A DNA stretch of 64,000 bases from Campylobacter subantarcticus LMG 24377. Its GTDB lineage: Bacteria; Campylobacterota; Campylobacteria; Campylobacterales; Campylobacteraceae. The position numbers and the translations under genes were made by a program. This document shows, in pieces, positions 56,406 through 64,000 of this stretch (its first letter is position 1; every line of letters begins with the position of its first letter). Under the pieces are notes generated by a model. The model searched no databases, was not told the origin of the DNA, and saw only the letters and a program-made list of their open reading frames with translations. The DNA is taken from NCBI RefSeq assembly GCF_000816305.1, contig NZ_CP007773.1, forward strand, positions 806,001 to 870,000. Reading direction: 5' to 3'.

Positions 56406-56414
56406 GTCCATTCC

Positions 56415-57278
56415 TTAAGGTAATTTTTCTTCTAAAATTTTTACAAAATCAGAATCAAGTGTGTTAATATCAGGTATTTTTACATTTAAAATCAAATACA
56501 TATCTCCATATAAATCAGTTTTTCTATTTTGTACCCCATAGCCTTTGATTCGGATTTTTTGATTGTTTTTGGAATTTGGTGGTATAGTGATTTTAACTTC
56601 TTTTCGTGGAGTATGAACGCTAATTTTATCACCAAAAAGAGCTGTTTTTAAACTGATTTCAACTTTTTTATACAAGTCATCATCTTCTCTTTCATATTTA
56701 TCGCTTTGTTCTAGCTCAACTTTTAAAATCAAATCTCCACTATGTCCTTGAAAATTTTTACCCTTACCTCTTATACGTAGTTTCTCTCCATCTTTAATGC
56801 CATGAGGAATTTTGATTTTCACTTGTTCATTGTTGATATTTACTACATGTTCACCACCCAAAATTCCTTTTTCAAAAGGAATTTTTATACTAGCTTGCAA
56901 GTCTAAATCTTCTTCAAAACCTCCAAAACTACTTTTAAAATTATTACTAGAATTAAAACCTCCACCAAAGCCCCCAAAACCTCCACCAAAGATACTATTT
57001 AAAATATCATTAATATCAGCTTCACCTGCGTTTCTTGAAAAATCATGAAAACTTTGCCCGCCAAACATTGAATCACCATATCTATCATACTGAGCTCTTT
57101 TTTGCTCATCGCTTAAAATCTCATATGCGGCATTGATTTCTTTAAATTTTTCCTCAGCACCTGCTTCTTTGTTGATATCAGGGTGGTATCGTCTTGCTAA
57201 TTTCCTATAAGCTTTTTTTATCTCATCCGCACTAGCATTTTTAGCAACACCTAAAGTATCGTATAAACTATTACTCAT
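56415..57278 (-). CDS. cbpA: DnaJ-like co-chaperone CbpA
   Basis: Class B J-protein of 287 aa that stimulates DnaK. The J domain (4-66) has the essential HPD at 32-34. A Gly/Phe-rich linker follows (about 90-115, [13 protein letters not shown]). Two C-terminal beta-sandwich domains hold substrates ([20 protein letters not shown] in the first). There is no cysteine-rich zinc region, so it is CbpA rather than DnaJ. First gene of the cbpA-hspR operon. Confidence 0.94.
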   Translation of the reverse strand: MSNSLYDTLGVAKNASADEIKKAYRKLARRYHPDINKEAGAEEKFKEINAAYEILSDEQKRAQYDRYGDSMFGGQSFHDFSRNAGEADINDILNSIFGGGFGGFGGGFNSSNNFKSSFGGFEEDLDLQASIKIPFEKGILGGEHVVNINNEQVKIKIPHGIKDGEKLRIRGKGKNFQGHSGDLILKVELEQSDKYEREDDDLYKKVEISLKTALFGDKISVHTPRKEVKITIPPNSKNNQKIRIKGYGVQNRKTDLYGDMYLILNVKIPDINTLDSDFVKILEEKLP

Positions 57279-57322
57279 ATTGTTCTTCCTTCAAATTTAT
57301 AATGTTTTGATTATATCAAAAA

Positions 57323-57343
57323 CTTTAGTCTTAGTCAATCAAC
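57323..57343. promoter_or_regulatory. HAIR-like HspR operator before cbpA
   Basis: CTTTAGT, 7 bases, AATCAAC. The HAIR consensus is CTTGAGT-N7-ACTCAAG; here the left arm matches 6 of 7 and the right 5 of 7, with exact spacing. It lies 45 bases upstream of the cbpA ATG, between the divergent cbpA and htrA genes. Confidence 0.6.
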
Positions 57344-57398
57344 TTTTATAAGTTTTAAAACTAAAGGTTTTATTTACAATTGTGTAAAAATAAAATTT

Positions 57399-57404
57399 TA
57401 TACT
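57399..57404 (+). promoter_or_regulatory. Possible -10 box of htrA
   Basis: TATACT 29 bases before the chosen htrA ATG, with A/T-rich DNA upstream. It is a reasonable vegetative -10 element; the match is not perfect. Confidence 0.4.
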
Positions 57405-57433
57405 TGTAGGAAATGATTTTATAAAGGATGAAT

Positions 57434-58849
57434 ATGAAAAAAATAACTATACTTTCTTTAGCAGTAGCAACTAGCATTTTTAGTGCTAGTATCGATTTTA
57501 AACAAGCAGATGATAATATACAAAGAACTTTACCAGCTAGTAATCCAAATTCCATACTTTCTTATCATGATTCTATACAAAAGGTAAAAAATTCTGTAGT
57601 AAATATCTCAACTTCAAAAACCGTTCAAAGTAGTTCTTTTGGCATTGATGATTTTTTCAATGATCCTTATTTTAAGCAATTTTTTGGTTTTGATTTTCCA
57701 CAAGCTCCAAAAAGCAAGAAAAATAAAGAAGTGGTAAGCTCACTTGGCTCGGGTGTGATTATCTCAAATGATGGATATATTATAACCAACAATCATGTTG
57801 TCGAAGGTGCTGAAAAAATCACTGTAAATTTACCTGATTCAAGCACCGAATACAAAGCAAAATTAATCGGAGCTGATCCCAAAACAGATCTAGCTGTAAT
57901 AAAGATTGAAGCTAAGAATTTGCCCGCTGTTACTTTTGCTGATTCAGATAGATTGTTAGAAGGTGATGTGGTATTTGCTTTAGGTAATCCTTTTGGCGTG
58001 GGAAGTAGTGTTACAAGTGGAATTATCTCGGCTTTAAATAAAAACAATATAGGTTTAAATCAATACGAAAATTTCATTCAAACTGATGCTTCTATCAACC
58101 CTGGAAATTCAGGTGGAGCTTTGGTAGATAGTAGAGGAGCTTTAGTCGGGATCAATTCAGCCATACTTTCAGGAAGTGGAGGAAATAACGGTATTGGTTT
58201 TGCCATCCCTTCAAATATGGCAAAATCTATCGCACAAAAACTAATCGAGCATGGAAAAATTGAAAGAGGATATTTAGGTGTAGTCATAGGGGCTTTAACT
58301 CAAGATATCAAAAAAGCCTATACTAATCAAGAAGGAGCTTTAATCACTGAAGTGCAAAAAGATTCAGCAGCTTATAATGCAGGTTTAAAAAGAGGTGATT
58401 TGATCATAAAAGTAGATAAAACCACGGTTAAAAGCCCTATGGATTTAAAAAACTATATAGGAAGTATCGATCCAAAACAAGCGATAGAGTTAACTTATGA
58501 AAGAGATAATAAGATTAAAACTGCGAAATTTATGTTAAAAACCGATGAAAAGTCGCTACAATATGAAAAAGGTTATATTGATGGCTTAAAATTAGTTGAA
58601 TTAAATGCTAAAAACAAAGCCCAATACCGTATACCTGAAAACATTAGTGGTATTTTAATCACCGAAGTTACGCCAAAATCAAAAGCAGAAAAAATAGGCT
58701 TTGAACAAGGTGATATTATCATAGGTATCGATCAATATGAGGTTTCAAATTTTAAAGAATTATCAAAAGCTTTAGAGTTAAATAAAGGCAAAGAATATGT
58801 TAAAATTTGGATCAATAGGGGCGGTTTAGTTAGAGCTTTACTTTTTTAA
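57434..58849 (+). CDS. htrA: Periplasmic serine protease/chaperone HtrA (DegP-type)
   Basis: Periplasmic quality-control protease of 471 aa, in C. jejuni also secreted and able to cut E-cadherin. Signal peptide MKKITILSLAVATSIFSA. The catalytic triad is H121 (NNHVVEG), D152 (KTDLAVI) and S226 (GNSGGAL). Two PDZ domains follow (about 270-360 and 375-470). The ATG at 57434 is preferred because AAAGG is six bases before it; the ATG at 57428 is too close. cprR follows after 12 bases. Confidence 0.95.
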   Translation: MKKITILSLAVATSIFSASIDFKQADDNIQRTLPASNPNSILSYHDSIQKVKNSVVNISTSKTVQSSSFGIDDFFNDPYFKQFFGFDFPQAPKSKKNKEVVSSLGSGVIISNDGYIITNNHVVEGAEKITVNLPDSSTEYKAKLIGADPKTDLAVIKIEAKNLPAVTFADSDRLLEGDVVFALGNPFGVGSSVTSGIISALNKNNIGLNQYENFIQTDASINPGNSGGALVDSRGALVGINSAILSGSGGNNGIGFAIPSNMAKSIAQKLIEHGKIERGYLGVVIGALTQDIKKAYTNQEGALITEVQKDSAAYNAGLKRGDLIIKVDKTTVKSPMDLKNYIGSIDPKQAIELTYERDNKIKTAKFMLKTDEKSLQYEKGYIDGLKLVELNAKNKAQYRIPENISGILITEVTPKSKAEKIGFEQGDIIIGIDQYEVSNFKELSKALELNKGKEYVKIWINRGGLVRALLF

Positions 58850-58861
58850 GAAAGGAAAAAA

Positions 58862-59536
58862 ATGACAAATATTTTAATGATTGAAGATGATTTAGAATTG
58901 GCCGAGATTATAGCAGAGTACTTAGATCAATTTGACATGAAAGTAGATATCGCGCATGAACCATACATCGGTCTTTCAAGACTTGCTTTAAATCCTTATG
59001 ATTTAATCATTTTGGATTTAAGTTTACCTGGTCTTGATGGGCTTGAAGTGTGTGAGGAAATTCGTAAAAAATACGATACACCTATTATTATTTCAAGTGC
59101 AAGACACGATATTAGCGATAAGGTCACTGCTCTTGATTTGGGTGCTGATGATTATTTGCCAAAACCATATAATCCTCAAGAACTTCAAGCAAGGATTAAA
59201 AGTCATCTAAGAAGAATTTCAAACACCAAAACCGCCCAAGCTCAAGTCAAAAAAGATCTTGTCTATGATAAATATAAACACACTATCACTATGAAAGATC
59301 AAGAGATTAGTTTTACTAATGCTGAATTTGACATTTTAAGTTATTTAATTAAAAAAGAAGGTGGAGTGGTAAGCCGTGAAGAACTTGTATATAATTGTAG
59401 TTCTATTAGCGAAGATTCTAGTAATAAAAGTATAGATGTAATTATTAGTAGAATTAGACAAAAAATCGGCGATGATCCTAAAACTCCAAAATACATTCAT
59501 TCAATCAGAGGCATAGGATATAAACTAACTCAATGA
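58862..59536 (+). CDS. cprR: OmpR-family response regulator CprR
   Basis: Response regulator of 224 aa. The receiver domain has acidic pocket EDD (8-10), phospho-acceptor D52 (ILDLSLPG) and the switch Lys in YLPKPY. A winged-helix DNA-binding domain occupies about 130-222 (VSREELVYNCS, IHSIRGIGYKLT). In C. jejuni CprR is essential and controls cell-envelope and biofilm-related genes including htrA. It overlaps cprS by 4 bases. Confidence 0.92.
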   Translation: MTNILMIEDDLELAEIIAEYLDQFDMKVDIAHEPYIGLSRLALNPYDLIILDLSLPGLDGLEVCEEIRKKYDTPIIISSARHDISDKVTALDLGADDYLPKPYNPQELQARIKSHLRRISNTKTAQAQVKKDLVYDKYKHTITMKDQEISFTNAEFDILSYLIKKEGGVVSREELVYNCSSISEDSSNKSIDVIISRIRQKIGDDPKTPKYIHSIRGIGYKLTQ

Positions 59537-60774
59537 ATAAATCATCGATTTTTTATACCATAACCTTTGTTTTTTTACTTGCAAGTGTTAGTGTGATTTT
59601 GGCATTTTTATGGCTTATTAAGTATGATCAGCAAAATTACACTAATGAACTTAATGCAAAATACTCCTTTATAGCCAACGCAAGATTATTGTATTTTAAT
59701 CATGTAATTAGCGAGAAGGAATTTTATGAGCAAACTAAAAATTACAAGATGGTTGAATTAACCGCACCTTCTTCTATAAGAAAAATCATCTACAAAGCTG
59801 AAACCATAGCACGTGCTCAAACTAGCACAGGTGTGGTTGAAATCATTACTTTAGAAGATAATGTGTATTTAAAAATCATCTTTGATGGCAAGCTTTATTT
59901 ATATAAAGATTTAGAATATCAAGGTTATCGTTACTTTGTAATCAAGCTTATTGCATGTATTGTAGTGATGGTTTTACTGGTGTTGTATATTTTTATCATT
60001 AAAAAATTAAAACCATTAAGAGCTTTAAAAAGACAAATTGATAAATTTGGAGAAAATAAACTAGATGAAATTCAAAATGTCAGCAAAGGCAACGATGAAA
60101 TTTCACAGGTTGCAACAGCCTTTTATGAGTCTATTTTGCGAATTCAAAAGCTTAATACCTCAAGACAATTTTTTCTAAGAAATATCATGCATGAGTTAAA
60201 AACTCCTATTACCAAAGGATTGATCACTTTAGAAATGCTTGAAAATAGCAAATACAAAGAAAGACTCATAGGTGCTTTTAATCGCTTAGAAATTTTAATC
60301 AATGAATTTGCCGCTATTGAACAAATTACTTCGGGTGCGGGTTTGATTAATTTAAAAAAATACAATATCTTAGATCTTTTAGATGAAGCAAAAGATATTG
60401 CCATGAGTGATGATGAAAAAGTAAAAATTAGCATCAAAGAAAGTTTTAGTGTTAATGTGGATTTTAAATTATTTACCACTGCGATGAAAAATATGATCGA
60501 TAATGCGACAAAATACTCTGATGAAAATTGTGTTACCATAGAAATAACCAAAGAATACCTTTGCTTTAAAAACAAAGGAAAAGCCTTGGATAAAGACTTA
60601 AAACACTATACTCAAGCCTTTACTCAAGGAAAGAAAAATAAAGATAGTTTTGGACTTGGACTATACATCGTTAAAACTATTTTAGATTCTCATAAACTTA
60701 CACTTCATTATGAATACAAAGATGGCGTAAATTATTTTTATTTTAATCATATAGAAAATATAATTTTAAACTAG
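59533..60774 (+). CDS. cprS: Sensor histidine kinase CprS
   Basis: Membrane sensor kinase of 413 aa, partner of CprR. Two membrane segments (about 9-28 and 137-157) enclose a periplasmic sensor of about 105 aa. HAMP-like residues follow. The dimerisation helix carries H220 in MHELKTPITKG. The ATP-binding domain shows the N box MIDNATKYSD and G box DSFGLGLYIVK. The input signal is unknown. Ends seven bases before the helicase gene. Confidence 0.92.
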   Translation: MNKSSIFYTITFVFLLASVSVILAFLWLIKYDQQNYTNELNAKYSFIANARLLYFNHVISEKEFYEQTKNYKMVELTAPSSIRKIIYKAETIARAQTSTGVVEIITLEDNVYLKIIFDGKLYLYKDLEYQGYRYFVIKLIACIVVMVLLVLYIFIIKKLKPLRALKRQIDKFGENKLDEIQNVSKGNDEISQVATAFYESILRIQKLNTSRQFFLRNIMHELKTPITKGLITLEMLENSKYKERLIGAFNRLEILINEFAAIEQITSGAGLINLKKYNILDLLDEAKDIAMSDDEKVKISIKESFSVNVDFKLFTTAMKNMIDNATKYSDENCVTIEITKEYLCFKNKGKALDKDLKHYTQAFTQGKKNKDSFGLGLYIVKTILDSHKLTLHYEYKDGVNYFYFNHIENIILN

Positions 60775-60781
60775 GATTTCC

Positions 60782-62809
60782 ATGCCTTTATCGCGTTTAA
60801 ATGAAGAACAATATAAAGCCGCTAGTGCTCCTTTTGGACATAATCTAATCATAGCAAGTGCAGGCACAGGTAAAACTTCTACTATTGTTGCAAGAATAGC
60901 ATTCTTGCTTCAAAATGGTATAAAGTCTGAAAAAATCATGTTATTAACCTTTACAAACAAAGCAAGTAAAGAAATGATTGAAAGACTTGGGAGGTATTTT
61001 GATAAAAGCATTACTTCAAAAATTACCACAGGAACTTTTCATAGCACTGCCTATACTTTACTTAAAGAGCTAAACCATGATATCATTTTAAAACCAGCAA
61101 GCGAACTTAAAATTCTTTTGCGTTCTATTTTTGAAAAACGCACTTTTCATCATTTAAGCGACACTAAGCCTTATATGCCAAGTTATTTATATGATGTGTA
61201 TTCTTTATTTCAAAATACCAATGCAAATTTAGATGAATTTTATAACTGGTTTTGTCAAAACTATGATGAACAAGCTGTTTACGCTGAAATTTATGAAGAT
61301 ATTTTAAAAGAATATGAAGAAGAAAAAGCACGTTTTAACTATGTAGATTTTAATGATTTATTGATTAAATTAAAACACGTTTTATCTTCACATCATTTTG
61401 AATTTGATGAAATTTTAGTAGATGAATATCAAGACACTAACACCTTACAGGGTTCACTTATTGACGCGTTTAATAGTAAAAGTTTATTTTGTGTGGGGGA
61501 TTATGATCAAAGCATTTATGCTTTTAATGGAGCAGATATTTCCATTATAGGAAGTTTTAAAGATAGATTTGTGGATGCAAATATTTTTACTTTAAATAAA
61601 AACTATCGCTCTAGTAAAAATATTCTTGCACTAGCCAATAAAGTCATCTTAAATAATGAAAGGCTATACCCTAAAGAATTAATCGTAACAAGAGAAGGAG
61701 ACTTTAAAGCACCAAGTTTATTAACGTTTAACGAATTATTTGATCAATACTCCACCATCGCAAAATTAATTCTACAAAGCGGAGTTAATTTAGATGAAAT
61801 CGCTGTTATTTTTAGAAATAACTCAAGTGCTGATGGCATAGAAGTAGCTTTAAGAGAACTTGGTATAGCTAGTAAAAGAAAAGGTAGTGGGAGTTTTTTT
61901 GAAAGTTTAGAAGTGAAGAATTTTTGCTCCATGCTTGCGATCGTGCTTAATCCAAAAGATATCATGGCTTTTATCCATTTACTTGAATACACCAAAGGAG
62001 TTGGAGGGGTTTTAGCTAAAGATATTTTTGATGCTTTGTTAAAACTAGGACATTCTAGTTTGATTAAAGGATTTTTAAATCCTGATACTAGTGTAAGTTT
62101 AAAAAAATACAAAAAACAAAGTTATCAATTGGGTTTGTTTGATGATATTGAAGAGTTAGCTTCTCCATCAAGATTTAATTTAGAAAGTGAGTTTAACACC
62201 CACCCTATTTTAAGCCTGCCTAAGATCAATGAATTTTGCGCAAAAAATCTTGAAAAAATTTATCTTTTTATAAAAAAAGCTAGTGAATGTAAGGTTTCAA
62301 GCCAGCTTGTAAATTTGATTTTAGAAAATGATTATTTTAAAGAAATTTGTGATATTTTAGCAACCAAGCGAGCGACTAATAAAAATTCTAATGTTGATTT
62401 AAATAAAAAAAGTGAAATTTTAGAAAAAATCAATGCAAAAATGTTTGTATTAAAAGAATTAGCTAAAAATTATAGTGATAATTACAAATACTACAACTTT
62501 CTCACCCTTGGTGCTAGTGAAATGAGTAGTGGAAGCGGGGTTAATCTTTTAAGTATTCATGCTAGCAAGGGGCTTGAATTTGAGCTTGTATTTGTTATAG
62601 ATCTTGCGCAAGGAAGATTTCCTAACCAAAAACTCATGAGCATGGGTGGAAGCTTAGAAGAAGAACGAAGGCTTTTTTATGTTGCGGTTACTAGAGCTAA
62701 AGATACTTTATACTTAAGCTATGCAAAATACGATAAGATAAAAAAAAGCAATTATCAGCCTTCATGTTTTCTAATCGAAGCAGGTATGTGTAAAGAAGAA
62801 AAAAAATAA
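60782..62809 (+). CDS. UvrD/Rep-family DNA helicase
   Basis: Superfamily 1A 3'-5' DNA helicase of 675 aa. Motifs in order: Q-motif LNEEQYKAA, Walker A ASAGTGKTSTIVA, TFTNKASKEM, VDEYQDTN (motif II), GDYDQSIYAFNGA (motif III), NYRSS (motif IV), SIHASKGLEFELVFVI (motif V) and VAVTRAKDTLYLSY (motif VI). All are intact. It is probably the Rep-like rather than the UvrD protein of the cell, but that cannot be settled here. The next gene, tpx, has its own start region. Confidence 0.92.
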   Translation: MPLSRLNEEQYKAASAPFGHNLIIASAGTGKTSTIVARIAFLLQNGIKSEKIMLLTFTNKASKEMIERLGRYFDKSITSKITTGTFHSTAYTLLKELNHDIILKPASELKILLRSIFEKRTFHHLSDTKPYMPSYLYDVYSLFQNTNANLDEFYNWFCQNYDEQAVYAEIYEDILKEYEEEKARFNYVDFNDLLIKLKHVLSSHHFEFDEILVDEYQDTNTLQGSLIDAFNSKSLFCVGDYDQSIYAFNGADISIIGSFKDRFVDANIFTLNKNYRSSKNILALANKVILNNERLYPKELIVTREGDFKAPSLLTFNELFDQYSTIAKLILQSGVNLDEIAVIFRNNSSADGIEVALRELGIASKRKGSGSFFESLEVKNFCSMLAIVLNPKDIMAFIHLLEYTKGVGGVLAKDIFDALLKLGHSSLIKGFLNPDTSVSLKKYKKQSYQLGLFDDIEELASPSRFNLESEFNTHPILSLPKINEFCAKNLEKIYLFIKKASECKVSSQLVNLILENDYFKEICDILATKRATNKNSNVDLNKKSEILEKINAKMFVLKELAKNYSDNYKYYNFLTLGASEMSSGSGVNLLSIHASKGLEFELVFVIDLAQGRFPNQKLMSMGGSLEEERRLFYVAVTRAKDTLYLSYAKYDKIKKSNYQPSCFLIEAGMCKEEKK

Positions 62810-62864
62810 GACTTTATTAATCTTTTTATATTATGATTAATATAAATCATTTAAGGAGAAAAAA

Positions 62865-63389
62865 ATGAATAGCGTATTATTCAAAGGAAATAAAGTAAGT
62901 TTAAAAGGAAATAATGTTCAAGTTGGAGATATGGCGCCAAACATTACTCTAAAAGCCAAAGATCTTTCAGGTGTTGAAATCGCTCCAAAAGGTAAAACTC
63001 AAATCATTATCAGCGTACCAAGCCTTGATACTCCAGTATGTGCTACTGAAGCTAGAGAATTTAATAAAAAAGCAGCAGCAAGTGGTGCTGAAGTAATCGT
63101 AGTAAGTATGGATTTACCATTTGCTATGGGTCGTTTTTGTTTAACCGAAGGTATTGACAATCTAACCGTTGCAAGTGATTTTGTTTCTAAAGAATTTGGT
63201 GAGAAATACGGTGTTTTAATGGCAGATGGTCCGCTTGAGGGAATTCTAGCTAGAGCTGTATTTGTGGTAAAAGATGGTGTGGTTGTATATAAAGAACTTG
63301 TAAATGAAGTTACTGAATTACCAAATATGCAAGCTTTAGAAAACTTTTTTAACCAAAGTTGTGGATGCGGCGGTTGTGGTTGCCACTAA
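62865..63389 (+). CDS. tpx: Thiol peroxidase Tpx with Cys-rich tail
   Basis: Atypical 2-Cys peroxiredoxin of 174 aa that reduces alkyl hydroperoxides and H2O2 with thioredoxin. The peroxidatic Cys is C59 (LDTPVCATEAREF) and the resolving Cys is C92 (GRFCLTEGI). The C-terminus has an unusual extra tail, SCGCGGCGCH, with four more cysteines and a terminal His, beyond the standard fold; it could bind a metal. AAGGAG precedes the ATG, and a terminator follows. Confidence 0.94.
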   Translation: MNSVLFKGNKVSLKGNNVQVGDMAPNITLKAKDLSGVEIAPKGKTQIIISVPSLDTPVCATEAREFNKKAAASGAEVIVVSMDLPFAMGRFCLTEGIDNLTVASDFVSKEFGEKYGVLMADGPLEGILARAVFVVKDGVVVYKELVNEVTELPNMQALENFFNQSCGCGGCGCH

Positions 63390-63391
63390 AA

Positions 63392-63419
63392 TTTAAAAGC
63401 CTGTAAAAAGGCTTTTAAA
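63392..63419. terminator. Bidirectional terminator between tpx and msrA
   Basis: Perfect 11-base stem TTTAAAAGCCT / AGGCTTTTAAA with 6-base loop GTAAAA, between the converging tpx and msrA genes. Confidence 0.8.
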
Positions 63420-63443
63420 ACTACCTATAAAATCATTTATTTT

Positions 63444-63946
63444 TTATATGCAAGTTTTTATTTTTTTAATTTTAGGTTCAATGACAAATCGACAATAAGC
63501 CTGATCAGGATTGTTTTTAAATATTTTTGATGATAATCTTCACCTTTGTAATATTTTTTTGCTTTCAAAACCTGTGTCACTAAGGTTTTTTTATAGTTTT
63601 GTTGTGCTTTTTGCAAAAAGTCACTAATGATTTTTAACTGTGTTTCATCTTGGTAAAAGATGACTAAACGATACTGAATTCCCTCATCCGCTCCTTGTTT
63701 ATCAATACTTGTAGGATCATGCATTTTTAGAAAAGCTTCTAAAATTTTTTCTAGTGTAATTTCTTTTTGATCATATACTATTTTAGTGATTTCTATATTT
63801 CCATCGCCATTTACTACACTTTCATAGCTTGGGTTTAGCTTGCCACCCATATAACCTACTTCTGTATACACTACACCCTTAATCTCATCAAATACAGCTT
63901 GCGTACACCAAAAACAACCCGCACCTAAAATGATTTCACTGTACAA
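63444..63946 (-). pseudogene. msrA: Peptide methionine sulfoxide reductase A with C-terminal frameshift
   Basis: MsrA reduces methionine S-sulfoxide in proteins. The N-terminal active site GAGCFWC (C11) is intact, as is the EDYHQKYL segment. After YLK the open frame gives a nonsense tail (TILIRLIVDLSLNLKLKK, stop at 63458). One extra base at the A5 run (T5 at 63514-63518 on the plus strand) restores NNPDQAYCRFVIEPKIKK and a stop at 63444. That is the usual MsrA end with the recycling cysteine (AYC). So the gene is frameshifted late, by mutation or by a sequencing error; an altered protein with the catalytic Cys could still be made. The start is TTG with AAAGG upstream. Confidence 0.85.
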
Positions 63947-63955
63947 ATACCACCT

Positions 63956-64000
63956 TTATTTCCCATCTTCTTTTAATACAAGTTGCATAAGATAAAGCTC
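63956..64000 (-). CDS. Possible end of a further minus-strand gene (partial)
   Basis: An open minus-strand frame enters from the right edge and ends ELYLMQLVLKEDGK with TAA at 63958-63956, ten bases before the msrA start. Only 14 codons are visible, so identity and even reality are uncertain; it would be cotranscribed with msrA. Confidence 0.35.
   Translation of the reverse strand, partial: ELYLMQLVLKEDGK

Noticed and set aside
1-64000. CRISPR array, insertion sequence or prophage
   Set aside because: No regularly spaced repeats, transposase, phage structural or integrase genes were seen; XerH is the housekeeping recombinase.

Overview
The window is a gene-dense, AT-rich chromosomal segment of a Campylobacterota bacterium, almost certainly a Campylobacter. 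The evidence is gene content and order. Blocks such as flgA-ubiX-coaD-tmk-hisS-speA, rpoN-lptB-tsaE-S4 / argG-rplI-hslV-hslU-era, flaG-fliD-fliS, ubiD-hemC-proS-hemA-ispA and kefB-hspR-cbpA / htrA-cprR-cprS match the order I remember from C. jejuni, but the joins between blocks differ. Together with a FliD of 790 residues and relict genes, this points to a non-jejuni thermophilic species (C. lari group is my guess). The species is not proven by anything seen here.

Layout. 1-3.6 kb: 3' part of a respiratory NiFe hydrogenase operon (hydA partial, hydB, hydC, hydD). 3.6-13.7 kb: a PepSY-like periplasmic protein, gltX-yggT-slt, a lipoprotein, mobB-fbp-small Cys protein-metG-Mur-like protein, an AcfC-like binding protein and YceI. 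13.7-17.4 kb: queC, ybeY, a decayed DUF3298-type gene, a second PepSY-like protein, rhomboid and sixA. 17.4-22.5 kb: an AT-rich gap, an aspartate/glutamate racemase, xerH with a dif-like repeat just behind it, murA and moeA. 22.5-24.4 kb: a gene-decay zone around tRNA-Gly, with relics of a related protein family on both sides; one relic keeps a textbook sigma-54 promoter. 24.5-32.6 kb: flgA to murG, interrupted between speA and cysE by a small AT-rich insertion with a poly-G tract. 32.6-42.2 kb: YggS, rpoN, lptB, tsaE and S4 (minus), then argG to era, a GspL/GspM-like pair and the RNase P RNA (plus). 42.2-57.3 kb: minus-strand flagellar cap genes, haem/quinone/isoprenoid genes, KefB-like, hspR and cbpA. 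57.4-64 kb: htrA, cprRS, a UvrD-like helicase, tpx and a frameshifted msrA.

Links between genes. RpoN (33.3 kb) is the likely reader of the sigma-54-type promoters at 22.8 kb and upstream of flaG at 45.65 kb. HspR is likely to control its own operon with cbpA through a HAIR-like repeat at 57.33 kb. UbiX makes the prenyl-FMN cofactor needed by the UbiD-family decarboxylase. HemA and HemC are early haem enzymes. MobB and MoeA finish the molybdenum cofactor. HydD processes HydB. HtrA sits directly upstream of the CprRS envelope-control system. Tpx and MsrA (the latter apparently broken) are neighbouring oxidative-stress genes.

I did not find a CRISPR array, an insertion sequence, a prophage or an obvious complete novel system. 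The most interesting items are the sigma-54-driven relict family around tRNA-Gly, the poly-G-linked insertion between speA and cysE, the GspL/GspM-like pair behind era, the candidate dif site beside xerH, and the msrA frameshift that removes its recycling cysteine.
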